The notes under the pieces: model-generated
What the model was told of the DNA's origin: nothing
The model's database searches: none
What the model saw: only the letters and a program-made list of their open reading frames with translations
Position numbers and translations under genes: made by a program
Part shown: positions 17,768 to 26,077 of the stretch, one piece after another
Layout: each line of letters begins with the position of its first letter
Position numbering within the stretch: position 1 is the stretch's first letter
Source: an uncultured Clostridia bacterium
Lineage (GTDB): Bacteria; Bacillota; Clostridia; Christensenellales; Borkfalkiaceae
Assembly: GCA_904502225.1 (NCBI GenBank)
Contig: CAJGDO010000012.1
Location: forward strand, 1-35,738
Reading direction: 5' to 3'
DNA length: 35,738 bases

Positions 17768-18391
17768 ATGACGGAATTTATTAGGCAATTAGTTGGCAAT
17801 GACGTTTGGGCGACCATTGTAATGTCCTTTGTGCCACTGGTTGAACTTAAAGGCGGAATAGTTTTTGCAAGAAGTTGTGGCATAGACTTTTTACTATCGT
17901 TTTTTTATGCATATATTGGCTCGACAATAGTGTTTATACCAATATTCTTTTTGCTAAAACCATTTTTGAACTTAATTAAAAAAATCAAGATATTTTCCCG
18001 CCTTGCATTTAAGATAGAAACATATTTTAACAGTAAAGCCGACCAATCGGTTAAAGAGGACAGCAAAAATAAGAAAGGCTTAACAAATCTCGGCTTAAAA
18101 AAATTGGGCGTTTTTATATTCGTTGCAATCCCACTTCCTATGACGGGGATTTGGACGGGGACAGCGATTGCAGTTTTTCTAAACTTAAAATTTAAAGATG
18201 CTGTTTTACCTGTGGTAATAGGCAACTTTATTGCAGGCACGATTATTTCTATTTTGGCACAAGTTTGCATAAGTTTGTGGTCGATAGAAGTGCTTGATTA
18301 TATCCTTTACGGGCTATTTGCTTTAGCCATAATTTTACTTGTTGTATTAATTATCAAAATCAGCAAATCAAAACCAAAAACCGAAAACTAA
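17768..18391 (+). CDS. putative small multidrug export protein (COG2426-type)
   Basis: A 207-aa membrane protein with four or five helices. VPLVELKGGIVFARSCG near the N-terminus and FVAIPLPMTGIWTGTAIA in the middle are the conserved re-entrant segments of the Sm_multidrug_ex family. True substrates of this family are poorly known. The frame opens at GTG 17753, but AGGTGG at 17759-17764 points to ATG 17768. It is the first gene of a run of three closely spaced genes (12 and 14 bp gaps) with unrelated predicted functions. Confidence 0.82.
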   Translation: MTEFIRQLVGNDVWATIVMSFVPLVELKGGIVFARSCGIDFLLSFFYAYIGSTIVFIPIFFLLKPFLNLIKKIKIFSRLAFKIETYFNSKADQSVKEDSKNKKGLTNLGLKKLGVFIFVAIPLPMTGIWTGTAIAVFLNLKFKDAVLPVVIGNFIAGTIISILAQVCISLWSIEVLDYILYGLFALAIILLVVLIIKISKSKPKTEN

Positions 18392-18403
18392 AAGGGGAAA
18401 AGA

Positions 18404-19201
18404 ATGGGTTTTTTCAGTTGGATTTTTAGAAGAAAGAAGCCTAAAAAAATTAAAATCGGTTTAGCACTTGGCTCTGGTGGGGCAAAGGGTTTTGCCCACA
18501 TAGGTGCACTTAAAGCCTTTGAAGAAAACGGCATAGAAGTGGATATTATCGCAGGGGCGAGTATTGGAAGTATAGTCGGTGCATTCTATTCGGCGGGATA
18601 TACTGCAACCGACATTATTGAACTTCTTAAAAGGGTTGATTTTGACGAAATTAAAACGCTTTTTATGTTGAAAATGGACACTTCTGGGCTTTTCAACGTT
18701 ATTGATAGAGAAATAGGCGCAATGGACATTGAAGAATTGCCAAAGCCTTTCCGTGCGATTGCAACCGAACTTGAAAGTGGAAAAGAACACGTTTTTGAAA
18801 AGGGCAGTGTGGCAAAGGCGTTGTGTGCATCAAGCAGTATGCCCCCATTTTTTAAGCCCGTTTTAATTGACGGCGTTAGATATGTTGACGGGGCGTTTAC
18901 CAATTCTGTCCCTGCTGACGTGGTTAAAAGTTTGGGTGCTGATTACGTTATCGGTATTGATTTATCTACAAGGGACCAAAAGCCAAGCATTTTAAGCAAA
19001 CTTTTCCCGACCTATAAATCAAAGGTAGAAGAGCCTTGGGCAAAAGGCTATGAATTTAGCAACACAATGCTTCACCCAGATTTAAGTGATTTTACTGCCA
19101 TTTCATTTTCGCAAGGCGATAAAATTTTTGACGTTGGTTATCAACACGCACTTTCTTTTATACCTAAAATAAAAGAAGATATTGAAAGATTAAAAAAGTA
19201 A
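18404..19201 (+). CDS. patatin-like phospholipase
   Basis: A serine hydrolase with a Ser-Asp dyad, 265 aa, of the RssA/YlbK branch. The oxyanion loop is GSGGAKG, the nucleophile elbow GASIG sits near residue 50, and the catalytic Asp is in VDGAFTNSVP near residue 160. No signal peptide is present, so it acts in the cytosol or on the inner membrane face, probably on phospholipids or lysophospholipids. AGGGGAAAAG precedes the ATG. It is probably co-transcribed with its two neighbours. Confidence 0.88.
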   Translation: MGFFSWIFRRKKPKKIKIGLALGSGGAKGFAHIGALKAFEENGIEVDIIAGASIGSIVGAFYSAGYTATDIIELLKRVDFDEIKTLFMLKMDTSGLFNVIDREIGAMDIEELPKPFRAIATELESGKEHVFEKGSVAKALCASSSMPPFFKPVLIDGVRYVDGAFTNSVPADVVKSLGADYVIGIDLSTRDQKPSILSKLFPTYKSKVEEPWAKGYEFSNTMLHPDLSDFTAISFSQGDKIFDVGYQHALSFIPKIKEDIERLKK

Positions 19202-19215
19202 TAAGTTGATAGCGA

Positions 19216-20220
19216 ATGTTTTACAAAAGAAGAATATTACCAAAACTGATTTTAATAATTTTTTGTTTTACGCTGTTGTTTAATTGTTGGGCGTGTTCAA
19301 GCGACATACCACCACTAAACGATATAAAAGTTAAAAGCGACTTTTCGGTCAATTTTTTAGACGTTGGGCAGGGCGACTGCATTTTTATTCGCTTACCCGA
19401 CCAAAAGAATTTAATTATAGACTGTGGCGTAAACGATTATTATGATGAGAATATAAAATATATAAACAAATTCTTAAAGGCCTATAACGTTAAAAGCATA
19501 GACTATTTGATTTTAACCCACCCAGACCTTGACCACGTGGGAAATGCCACAAAAATTATAAATAATTATAACGTCAAAAAGGCGTTTATTCCTTATATAC
19601 ATCAATCTCAACTAAACAGTTTTAATGAGTTTGGTAATGTGCTTAATCTTTTAGAGCAAAAGCAGATTAATTATGAGATTTCAGATATAACGAAAAGCAT
19701 TGTTGGTGAAAATTACTTTTTTGCTTTCTTATCCCCGCTTGAAAAAACCAACAGCCAAAGCAGTTATAACCAAATTCTTCAAAACCAAATCCCACCAGAT
19801 AAAGATATAAACAACTTGTCGCCAATAATTTATTTTGAATGCTTTGATACAAGGTTTATTTTTACGGGCGATGCCGAAAGGGAACAAGAACTTCTTGTTA
19901 TAGAAAACTATAAAAACGGCATTTACAACTTATATCACAAAAATCAGCCTTTTAGCGTTAATCTTGAAAACGTGGACTATCTAAAAGTTTCCCACCACGG
20001 TGGTGCAGATGCATCTTGCCAAGACTTTTTAAGGCTTATAAACCCAACAAACGCAATAATTTCGGTTGGCAACCAAAACTTTTACGGCCACCCAGCAAGC
20101 GAAACACTTGAACGGCTTTTAGAAGTTTGCCCAAGCCACACTCTTTATAGAACGGACACGCTTGGCACTATCACAGTGTATAAGGAAAACAATAAAATAA
20201 AAACTACTTGGAGTAAATAA
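19216..20220 (+). CDS. exported ComEC-like metallo-beta-lactamase-fold hydrolase
   Basis: A 334-aa protein with an N-terminal hydrophobic segment (about 8-27) ending in a Cys (CWACSS), possibly a lipoprotein although the lipobox is poor. The rest is an MBL domain with NFLDVGQGDC, HPDLDHVGN as the metal site, a GDAE motif and SHHGGAD. This is the stand-alone version of the ComEC/Rec2 C-terminal domain, without the membrane channel, so it is not evidence for DNA uptake. It may be a secreted nuclease or phosphodiesterase. No good ribosome site is seen; translation is probably coupled to the patatin gene 14 bp upstream. Confidence 0.82.
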   Translation: MFYKRRILPKLILIIFCFTLLFNCWACSSDIPPLNDIKVKSDFSVNFLDVGQGDCIFIRLPDQKNLIIDCGVNDYYDENIKYINKFLKAYNVKSIDYLILTHPDLDHVGNATKIINNYNVKKAFIPYIHQSQLNSFNEFGNVLNLLEQKQINYEISDITKSIVGENYFFAFLSPLEKTNSQSSYNQILQNQIPPDKDINNLSPIIYFECFDTRFIFTGDAEREQELLVIENYKNGIYNLYHKNQPFSVNLENVDYLKVSHHGGADASCQDFLRLINPTNAIISVGNQNFYGHPASETLERLLEVCPSHTLYRTDTLGTITVYKENNKIKTTWSK

Positions 20221-20250
20221 AAAAACGGATAGAAAAACTATCCGTTTTTT
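20220..20250. terminator. terminator of the ACGGATAG type (copy 1)
   Basis: Stem AAAAACGGATAG / CTATCCGTTTTT with a 5-nt A loop, between convergent genes. Its stem is shared with terminators at 23734 and 31938. Confidence 0.9.
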
Positions 20251-20257
20251 GTTTGTT

Positions 20258-20944
20258 TTAAGCAAGCCTTAACAATGAGATAGACGCATTTTCAAGGGTT
20301 GCTGTTTCAGCAGACGTGTTGTAAAGTGCAACGCTGTCGCCAGCAGAAAGGTTTAGCAAAATAGTTTTACTGCCAACACCAGAAGTTCCAGAAAAGGCTA
20401 AAACTTCGTTTGTCACAGGTGCACCGTTAAGATAAAGCGAAACTTCATAGTCACCCGTTGCCACGTCGCCATCGGCAAAGTAAGAAATTAAATAAACGCC
20501 ATCTTGGGTAATATCAACAGCGTTATTAACAACACTCATACTCGTGGTGGCAGTTTCCGTTTCTAACGCAAGTGGGATAATGGTGTCAGTTTCAACCGTG
20601 ACTGTGCCAATGCTTGCATAAAGAGCATCGTTTGTACCAGAAGGGCCTTGTGGACCGACAGGGCCCGTTGCACCAGTCGCACCAGTTGCACCGACCGGAC
20701 CTTGCGGACCAGTCGCACCAGTTGCACCGACCGGACCTTGTGGACCAGTAGGACCAACAGGACCTTGCGGACCGATAGGACCCCTTGCACCCGTTGCACC
20801 GGTTGGGCCGACAGGCCCACGGATAATCACAGGGTTATTGTTGCATCTTGCCCAACTTGAAACATTGTTGTTAGAAAAAATGCCACTTCTAGCATTTATC
20901 AAATTTTGGTTGCAACTGTGATTGCAACCGCAAAAATTACACAT
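20258..20944 (-). CDS. collagen-like (Gly-X-Y) surface protein
   Basis: A 228-aa protein with three parts. The N-terminal 42 residues are rich in Cys and Asn (MCNFCGCNHSCNQN). About twenty uninterrupted Gly-X-Y triplets follow (residues 43-102, mostly GPV, GPT, GPQ, GAT). The C-terminal domain of about 125 residues resembles the trimeric jelly-roll (BclA C-terminal type) that nucleates the collagen helix. There is no ordinary signal peptide or sortase motif. Related proteins coat spores or exosporia, so a spore-surface role is possible but not shown. A very strong AAAGGAGGAA site lies before the ATG. DNA of the triplet region is locally GC-rich and repetitive. No convincing sigma-A promoter is seen. 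Confidence 0.88.
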   Translation of the reverse strand: MCNFCGCNHSCNQNLINARSGIFSNNNVSSWARCNNNPVIIRGPVGPTGATGARGPIGPQGPVGPTGPQGPVGATGATGPQGPVGATGATGATGPVGPQGPSGTNDALYASIGTVTVETDTIIPLALETETATTSMSVVNNAVDITQDGVYLISYFADGDVATGDYEVSLYLNGAPVTNEVLAFSGTSGVGSKTILLNLSAGDSVALYNTSAETATLENASISLLRLA

Positions 20945-21019
20945 AAAAAATTCCTCCTTTGTGTCTAATACATAATATTCAAATATTACGTAAAATGTTA
21001 AAAGGAAGAATTTTGCAAT

Positions 21020-21529
21020 TTATTTCTCAATAGGGAAGTTTATTTCTTCAATATCAAGTGGCATTTTATAGCACATTTCTTGGTGGATATCTGCATTTTC
21101 GCCAAACATTTTGTTAAAAGGAATCTTAAAATACTTTGCGTTTCCCTCAACCAAAAGATTATCGTTCATATCAAAAATTTGCCCCACGCCAACCATTCCA
21201 CGAGCGGAATTAAATGTCAAATATGCACGTGCCTTAACGGGCGTATCAAGTGGCGTTGGCTTTCTATAAGTTATATTAAGCGTGGTGGTGACGCCAAACA
21301 TTTCAGGCTCGTTGACCCAAAGTGCACGCCCCATTAACTCGTCAAGAAGTGCACTGACCATACCGCCGTGCGTCCTATCAGGATAACTTTGATGCTCGCT
21401 CTTAAAGGTAAAAACGCTTGCAACCGACCCGTCTTCTAAAACGTAAAAAGGTGCCTTAAGGCTAAATGGATTTTCCATTCCACAAATCATACAATATTTA
21501 CTGTTGTTTTGAACGCTTATAACTTTCAT
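21020..21529 (-). CDS. hotdog-fold thioesterase (PaaI-like)
   Basis: A 169-aa single hotdog domain with HGGMVSALLDELMG (about 74-87), the catalytic/CoA-binding helix motif of the PaaI/4HBT group. Such enzymes hydrolyse acyl- or aryl-CoA esters. The N-terminus contains CMICG, a small Cys pair. AGGTAG precedes the ATG. It has its own consensus promoter, divergent from the AbrB operon. Confidence 0.82.
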   Translation of the reverse strand: MKVISVQNNSKYCMICGMENPFSLKAPFYVLEDGSVASVFTFKSEHQSYPDRTHGGMVSALLDELMGRALWVNEPEMFGVTTTLNITYRKPTPLDTPVKARAYLTFNSARGMVGVGQIFDMNDNLLVEGNAKYFKIPFNKMFGENADIHQEMCYKMPLDIEEINFPIEK

Positions 21530-21556
21530 AATTTTCTACCTATTTTGTTTAACTAT

Positions 21557-21585
21557 ATTATAATCGTTTGTGCTTTTTCTGTCAA
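21557..21585 (-). promoter_or_regulatory. sigma-A promoter of the thioesterase gene
   Basis: Minus-strand perfect TTGACA (21585-21580) and perfect TATAAT (21562-21557), spacer 17 bp. Confidence 0.8.
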
Positions 21586-21620
21586 CGAACAAATAAAAAA
21601 TGTCAACGTTTTGCTTGACA
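21580..21620. promoter_or_regulatory. candidate operator in the thioesterase/AbrB divergent region
   Basis: TGTCAACG occurs at 21580-21587 and again at 21601-21608, exactly 21 bp apart. The second copy forms an inverted repeat, TGTCAA-N8-TTGACA, with the -35 box at 21615-21620. The AbrB-family protein encoded next is an obvious candidate ligand. Overlap with consensus -35 boxes could also produce part of this pattern by chance. Confidence 0.4.
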
Positions 21621-21643
21621 AAAAAGTTTAAAAGGGGTAAAAT
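21615..21643 (+). promoter_or_regulatory. sigma-A promoter of the AbrB-ABC operon
   Basis: TTGACA (21615-21620) and TAAAAT (21638-21643), spacer 17 bp. Confidence 0.75.
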
Positions 21644-21693
21644 GTAGGAAAAGTTATACTTTTCATACTTTTTAGGAGGGATTAGGAGGAATA

Positions 21694-21903
21694 ATGTTAG
21701 AAAAAGAAGGCAAATATATATTTGGGGTATGCAAGATTGGCGAAAAGGGGCAAATTGTTATTCCAAAAGATGCAAGAAAACTATATAATTTAACGGCGGG
21801 TGACACTTTGCTTTTACTTGGCGATGAAAAAGGTATGGCGTTAATTAAAACAGAAGTGTTCACAGATTTAGCGGAGGGGATTTTAAATGACAAGCATAAA
21901 TAA
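21694..21903 (+). CDS. AbrB/SpoVT-type transcriptional regulator
   Basis: A 69-aa swapped-hairpin (SpoVT-AbrB) DNA-binding protein. CKIGEKGQIVIPKDARKLYNL is the fold's signature and there is no extra C-terminal domain. It is the first gene of an ABC-transporter operon, overlapping the ATPase gene by 17 bp, and probably controls that operon and perhaps itself. Two Shine-Dalgarno hexamers, AGGAGG at 21674-21679 and 21684-21689, stand in tandem before the ATG; the nearer leaves a 4-nt spacer. Confidence 0.9.
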   Translation: MLEKEGKYIFGVCKIGEKGQIVIPKDARKLYNLTAGDTLLLLGDEKGMALIKTEVFTDLAEGILNDKHK

Positions 21904-22828
21904 CGGGCTTACAAGAAAGGGCAAGGACGTTATAAAGATAGAAAACCTTAACAAAAGTTTTAAAAGCGTGCATGCGGTCAAAGACCTTTCTTTTGAAGTA
22001 AAAGAAGGTGAACTTTTTGCATTTTTAGGCATAAACGGTGCTGGCAAATCGACCACTATTTCTATAATTTGCAACACGCTTAAAAAAGATAGTGGCAAGG
22101 TTTACGTTTGTGATATTGACGTTAATACCGAAAGCGATGACATAAAAAATGCAATAGGCGTTGTTTTTCAAAACACTGTGTTAGATAAGTCGCTTTCTGT
22201 TAGAGAAAATTTAAGACACCGTGCATCGTTATACGGCATTTTTGATAGCGAGTTTGAAAAAAGGCTAAACGAACTGTCTTCCATTTTAGATTTTAAGGAT
22301 TTTATTGATAGGCAAGTTGGCAAACTTTCTGGTGGGCAAAGGCGTAAAATCGATATAGCAAGGGCACTTATCCACAGCCCAAAAATCTTGATTTTAGACG
22401 AGCCGACAACAGGGCTTGACCCACAAACAAGAACAATTATGTGGCAGGTTATCAACGACTTAAGACAAAAAACGGGTATGACCGTGTTTTTAACTACGCA
22501 CTATATGGAAGAGGCGTCTGAATCAGATTATATTGTAATTATCGACAGTGGCAAAATTGTTGCAGAAGGCACGCCAAACTCGTTAAAAAATAAGTTTGCA
22601 AACGATTATATAACCATTTATAATATTGACGAAGAGCAAGCAAAAAAGGTGGGCAAAGATTTTGTTAAGGTGAACGATGGATACCGTTTCACCGTAAAGG
22701 ACACCAAGGTTGCCACAGAGTTAATCATTTCAAATCCAGACCTTTTTAGTGATTATGAAGTTGTTAAAGGCAAAATGGACGACGTTTTTTTAAACGTCAC
22801 GGGCAAATCGCTTGAAGGGGGCAAATAG
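21887..22828 (+). CDS. ABC transporter ATP-binding protein (ABC-2/drug-export type)
   Basis: A 313-aa ATPase with Walker A GINGAGKST, signature LSGGQRRKIDIARAL, Walker B ILILDEPTTGLD and switch His in TTHYMEEAS. The C-terminal extension of about 80 residues is typical of DrrA/CcmA-like drug or lipid exporters. It pairs with the permease encoded next. The start inside the regulator gene follows GAGGGG. Confidence 0.92.
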   Translation: MTSINNGLTRKGKDVIKIENLNKSFKSVHAVKDLSFEVKEGELFAFLGINGAGKSTTISIICNTLKKDSGKVYVCDIDVNTESDDIKNAIGVVFQNTVLDKSLSVRENLRHRASLYGIFDSEFEKRLNELSSILDFKDFIDRQVGKLSGGQRRKIDIARALIHSPKILILDEPTTGLDPQTRTIMWQVINDLRQKTGMTVFLTTHYMEEASESDYIVIIDSGKIVAEGTPNSLKNKFANDYITIYNIDEEQAKKVGKDFVKVNDGYRFTVKDTKVATELIISNPDLFSDYEVVKGKMDDVFLNVTGKSLEGGK

Positions 22829-22829
22829 T

Positions 22830-23729
22830 ATGAAATTATTTTTAAGCAACGTTAAAAGAAACACTAAATTGTTTTTTAAGGATAAAGGCTTATTTTTCAC
22901 TTCGCTAATAACCCCACTTATCTTGCTTGTGTTATATGCGACCTTTTTGTCAAACGTATATAAAAGCAGTTTTGAACAGGTTTTTAAAGAAGTCGGTGCA
23001 GTTGTCAGCGATAAGCAATTATCAGGGCTTGTTGGTGGGCAACTTATGTCGTCGCTTTTGGCCGTGTCTTGCGTCACCGTTTCCTTCTGCTCAAATATGC
23101 TTATGGTCCAAGATAAAGTCAGCGGGGCTTATAACGACCTTATGATGACACCGCTTAAAAGGTCAAACTTGGCGTTATCTTATTATATTTCAACCACTAT
23201 AAGCACGCTTATAATATGCTTGCTTGCACTTGTTGCTTGCCTAATTTACGTGGGCGTTATCGGTTGGTACTTGACTTTTGGCGATATATTGCTTTTGCTA
23301 CTCGACATATTTTTGCTAACCACTTTTGGCACGGCGTTATCGTCGGTTATCAACTACTTTTTAAGTTCGCAAGGTCAAATTTCGGCAGTCGGCTCAATCG
23401 TAAGTTCGTGCTATGGATTTATTTGTGGTGCATATATGCCACTTTCATCTTTTGGCACGGGTTTAAGAAATGCAGTTATGCTCTTGCCGGGGACTTACGG
23501 CACGGCTTTAATAAGGAACCACTCGCTAAACGGCGTTATGAATGAACTTTCTTCCACTCTGCCAAAAGAAGCGATACAAGGCCTAAAAGATTCAATTGAC
23601 TGCAATATTTATTTCTTTAATAATAAAGTTGAAATCGGAACAATGTATTTGGTTGTGACTTTAAGTATTGTTCTTTTAATCACGGCGTACGTGCTTATAA
23701 ACAAGTATTGTAAAAAAATCAAAAAATAA
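22830..23729 (+). CDS. ABC-2 type permease
   Basis: A 299-aa membrane partner of the preceding ATPase. One helix lies near the N-terminus, followed by a soluble loop of about 45 residues and a cluster of five helices, the ABC-2 arrangement. The frame opens at TTG 22812, but ATG 22830 lies one base past the ATPase stop with AGGGGG upstream, so I start it there. With the AbrB regulator it forms a compact export operon of unknown substrate. Confidence 0.88.
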   Translation: MKLFLSNVKRNTKLFFKDKGLFFTSLITPLILLVLYATFLSNVYKSSFEQVFKEVGAVVSDKQLSGLVGGQLMSSLLAVSCVTVSFCSNMLMVQDKVSGAYNDLMMTPLKRSNLALSYYISTTISTLIICLLALVACLIYVGVIGWYLTFGDILLLLLDIFLLTTFGTALSSVINYFLSSQGQISAVGSIVSSCYGFICGAYMPLSSFGTGLRNAVMLLPGTYGTALIRNHSLNGVMNELSSTLPKEAIQGLKDSIDCNIYFFNNKVEIGTMYLVVTLSIVLLITAYVLINKYCKKIKK

Positions 23730-23733
23730 AATT

Positions 23734-23780
23734 AAAAACGGATAGAAAAAGAGAAAAATCTCAAATCTATCCGTTTTATT
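23734..23780. terminator. terminator of the ACGGATAG type (copy 2)
   Basis: Outer stem AAAACGGATAG / CTATCCGTTTT with a 21-nt interior that can form a small GAG/CTC hairpin. It lies between the convergent permease and tilS genes. Confidence 0.8.
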
Positions 23781-25067
23781 TTACTTTAATTCAATAATTG
23801 TTTTTGTACTCACATCAATCTTAACTTTGTCAGAAATGGCAATTCCAAAGATTGCTAAAACTTGATTATCCACGGCTAAAATTGGCAAAGCATCACGCTC
23901 TAAAATTGGCACTTTCTTATCAGTCAAAAAATCGTTTAACGATTTTGTGCCACCGCCAAACTTGGTAAATTTATCATCGTCTTTTCTCGTTCTTATAACG
24001 GCGTTTTCCGGCACTTTATTAAGGTCTATATATAAGCCTTTTTTCAAGTCGATAGGTTGTGCCTTTTCAATAACAAGTTTTTTATTCAAAAACTCAACTT
24101 CGCCCACCGTGAAAGGCAAAGCCAATTGGCTTTTAACAGCGTTTTTGTAAAAACAAATTTTATCGTATTCCTTTACGGCAACCACGCCGTTTTTAAGGTC
24201 AACTCGTTTAGAGTTTTGCATTGAGCAAAGATTTATTATACTGTCAATATGCGTTTTTTCCCAATCTTTTTCCACGCCCAAGTGCTTTAAGGCAACAACT
24301 GTCGCCCTAGATAGAAGGGCAGGGTGGATAGGCAGTGAAATTTGCACTTTTTCATCAAACAATTCCATTGATTTTAAGGTTTGAGAGTGCATATAGTCGT
24401 TTTCAAGTTTAGCAATTTCACAAAAACGATTTATGCTAGTTTGCACTTCTGGGAAAACTTTTTCAATTTCAGGCAAAATGTTTAGCCTAATCGCATTTCT
24501 TGTGTATTTGTCATCAAAGTTTGTTTGGTCAACAACGTGCGGTATATTAAAATTTGTTAAATATTCTTCAATTTCGGCTTTTGAAACGCTTAAAAGTGGG
24601 CGAATAATTTTGTTTTCAAAATTATCTTCAATTCCCGATAACCCTTTTAAGCCTGTGCCACGGAAAAGGTTAAAAAGCACCGACTCAACGTTGTCTTGCA
24701 AGTGGTGTGCGGTTGCAACCTTGTCGCACTTGCCTTCGTTTATCGCTTGGTTAAAAATTTGGTATCGCAAAATTCTGCCCGCTTGCTCTAACGAAAGTTT
24801 GTTGCTTTCAGCAAAGCCAACGCAGTCAACAGAATAGGTTAAAAGCGGGATATTGTTGTTTTTACAGTAAGAAATGACAAAATTTGTGTCGCTTATTGAA
24901 GATTGACCACGAATGCCGTGTTCAACGTTAATAGCAATCACGTCAAAATGGTATTTTTGGGCATTATTATGAATATAATGTAATAGTGCCATGGAATCGC
25001 CCCCACCGGACACGGCAACGGCAATTGTTTCGTTTTTACTGATAAATTTTTCTAAACTAATTTGCAT
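23781..25067 (-). CDS. tilS: tRNA(Ile)-lysidine synthase TilS
   Basis: This enzyme joins lysine to C34 of tRNA-Ile(CAU), changing its decoding from AUG to AUA; it is normally essential. The 428 aa show the PP-loop SGGGDS (20-25), HHLQDNVESVLFNLFRGTGLKGL, and the C-terminal TilS domain ending with RKDDDKFTKFGGGTKSLNDF. The frame is open 13 codons upstream (to 25106), but MQISLEKFISKNETIAVAVS is the usual start. No ribosome site precedes it, and a promoter -10 ends 6 nt before the ATG, implying a leaderless message. Confidence 0.93.
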   Translation of the reverse strand: MQISLEKFISKNETIAVAVSGGGDSMALLHYIHNNAQKYHFDVIAINVEHGIRGQSSISDTNFVISYCKNNNIPLLTYSVDCVGFAESNKLSLEQAGRILRYQIFNQAINEGKCDKVATAHHLQDNVESVLFNLFRGTGLKGLSGIEDNFENKIIRPLLSVSKAEIEEYLTNFNIPHVVDQTNFDDKYTRNAIRLNILPEIEKVFPEVQTSINRFCEIAKLENDYMHSQTLKSMELFDEKVQISLPIHPALLSRATVVALKHLGVEKDWEKTHIDSIINLCSMQNSKRVDLKNGVVAVKEYDKICFYKNAVKSQLALPFTVGEVEFLNKKLVIEKAQPIDLKKGLYIDLNKVPENAVIRTRKDDDKFTKFGGGTKSLNDFLTDKKVPILERDALPILAVDNQVLAIFGIAISDKVKIDVSTKTIIELK

Positions 25068-25073
25068 AAATCT

Positions 25074-25102
25074 ATTATACCAACTAAAAAATAAAAATTC
25101 AA
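25074..25102 (-). promoter_or_regulatory. sigma-A promoter of tilS, placed for a leaderless mRNA
   Basis: Minus-strand TTGAAT (25102-25097) and perfect TATAAT (25079-25074), spacer 17 bp. AGATTT alone separates the -10 from the tilS ATG at 25067, the same 6-nt distance as at 12161. Confidence 0.65.
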
Positions 25103-25130
25103 GCAATATTCAATTTTTATTTATAAACGG

Positions 25131-25159
25131 TTGACAAAATAAAAATAATAGTATATTAT
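25131..25159 (+). promoter_or_regulatory. sigma-A promoter of tRNA-fMet
   Basis: TTGACA (25131-25136) and TATTAT (25154-25159), spacer 17 bp, about 20 bp before the tRNA. Confidence 0.75.
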
Positions 25160-25181
25160 AATTAAGCATTAAACAAGAAAT

Positions 25182-25259
<78 letters not shown>

Positions 25260-25266
25260 AGTGAGA

Positions 25267-25302
25267 CACCGTTGAACCTCATCAGGTTCAACGGTGTTTT
25301 TT
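25267..25302 (+). terminator. intrinsic terminator after tRNA-fMet
   Basis: Thirteen-bp stem CACCGTTGAACCT / AGGTTCAACGGTG with a 4-nt loop and a T-run. By the insertion model this belongs to module 1 rather than to the original tRNA locus. Confidence 0.9.
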
Positions 25303-25325
25303 GTTAGTAAAAATCTACTCGTTTT

Positions 25326-25360
25326 AAAAAGCAAAACTATAAAAAGTTTTTGCTTTTTTA
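25326..25360. terminator. weak second hairpin with T-run
   Basis: AAAAAGCAAAACT can pair with AGTTTTTGCTTTTT, with one bulged T. It is A/T-only apart from two pairs and could act in either direction. Confidence 0.4.
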
Positions 25361-25365
25361 TTTTG

Positions 25366-25394
25366 TTGCAATAACTTACATAAAATGCTATAAT
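25366..25394 (+). promoter_or_regulatory. extended -10 promoter of the one-TM protein gene
   Basis: TTGCAA (25366-25371) and perfect TATAAT (25389-25394), spacer 17 bp, with the extended TGC immediately before the -10. Confidence 0.75.
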
Positions 25395-25449
25395 ACCATA
25401 AATATGACACAATTAAAAAGTTAACAATTAAACAAAGGAAGGTGATTAA

Positions 25450-26052
25450 ATGATAGACTTTATAAGTAATAACTGGTCTGAAATTTTAAGTGTTATTGGT
25501 GCAGCCGCATGGTTGCCAATAGTTTTAAAAGTATTAATTGATTATTTTCGCAAAATACATATGACAGTTTTAGATTCTCGTATATTAACTGACGCGTTTG
25601 GCGTTTCGGCAGGAAAGAGACAAAGAAAAGATGGGACAATTTTGATGTTTGTAGCAAATATGTTTATTAAAAATACGACTTTTTTTGCTAGAAATATTGA
25701 AATAGTTGTTGAACTAAAAAATGGCACAAAACTAAAAACGGAGATATTAGATTTTTCGGGTATTGAATCTAATAATTCAGATGGAACAAGAAGTGTATTT
25801 AATGTATCTATTGATAAAGAGTTTAATATATCTAGAACTCTTTATGCAGACCAAGATAATATAAAGTATGTTGCAGTACTTGTTGAGTCTGCAAAATTTT
25901 CTAGCATTGGCGAAATTCAGTCAATTAGAATCTATTCATCTTCAAGGAAAACTTTTAAAAAATTTTTTGCAAAAAAAACAGTAATAAACTTAGAGGATTT
26001 TCCGACATTTAACTCTTCACATCTTATAGACAGTGTTGAAAAGATAAAATAG
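25450..26052 (+). CDS. unknown single-pass membrane protein
   Basis: I do not recognise a family. The 200-aa protein has one hydrophobic segment (about 12-32, SVIGAAAWLPIVLKVLIDYF) and then a soluble region of roughly 160 residues. That region looks like alternating beta strands with a basic patch (KTFKKFFAKK) near the C-terminus. No lipobox or cleavable signal is evident. AAAGGAAGGTG precedes the ATG. It is the first gene of module 1, with its own promoter and terminator, so it is expressed alone. In such islands, small one-TM proteins are sometimes effectors, but nothing here proves that. Confidence 0.7.
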   Translation: MIDFISNNWSEILSVIGAAAWLPIVLKVLIDYFRKIHMTVLDSRILTDAFGVSAGKRQRKDGTILMFVANMFIKNTTFFARNIEIVVELKNGTKLKTEILDFSGIESNNSDGTRSVFNVSIDKEFNISRTLYADQDNIKYVAVLVESAKFSSIGEIQSIRIYSSSRKTFKKFFAKKTVINLEDFPTFNSSHLIDSVEKIK

Positions 26053-26077
26053 CTTTTAATATAAACTATAGCATATT

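Noticed and set aside
19216..20220. ComEC competence channel
   Set aside because: Only the MBL domain with an export signal is present; the membrane channel domain is missing.
20640..20860. A DNA tandem-repeat element
   Set aside because: The repeat is explained by Gly-X-Y codons of the collagen-like protein; the antisense and alternative frames there are shadows.
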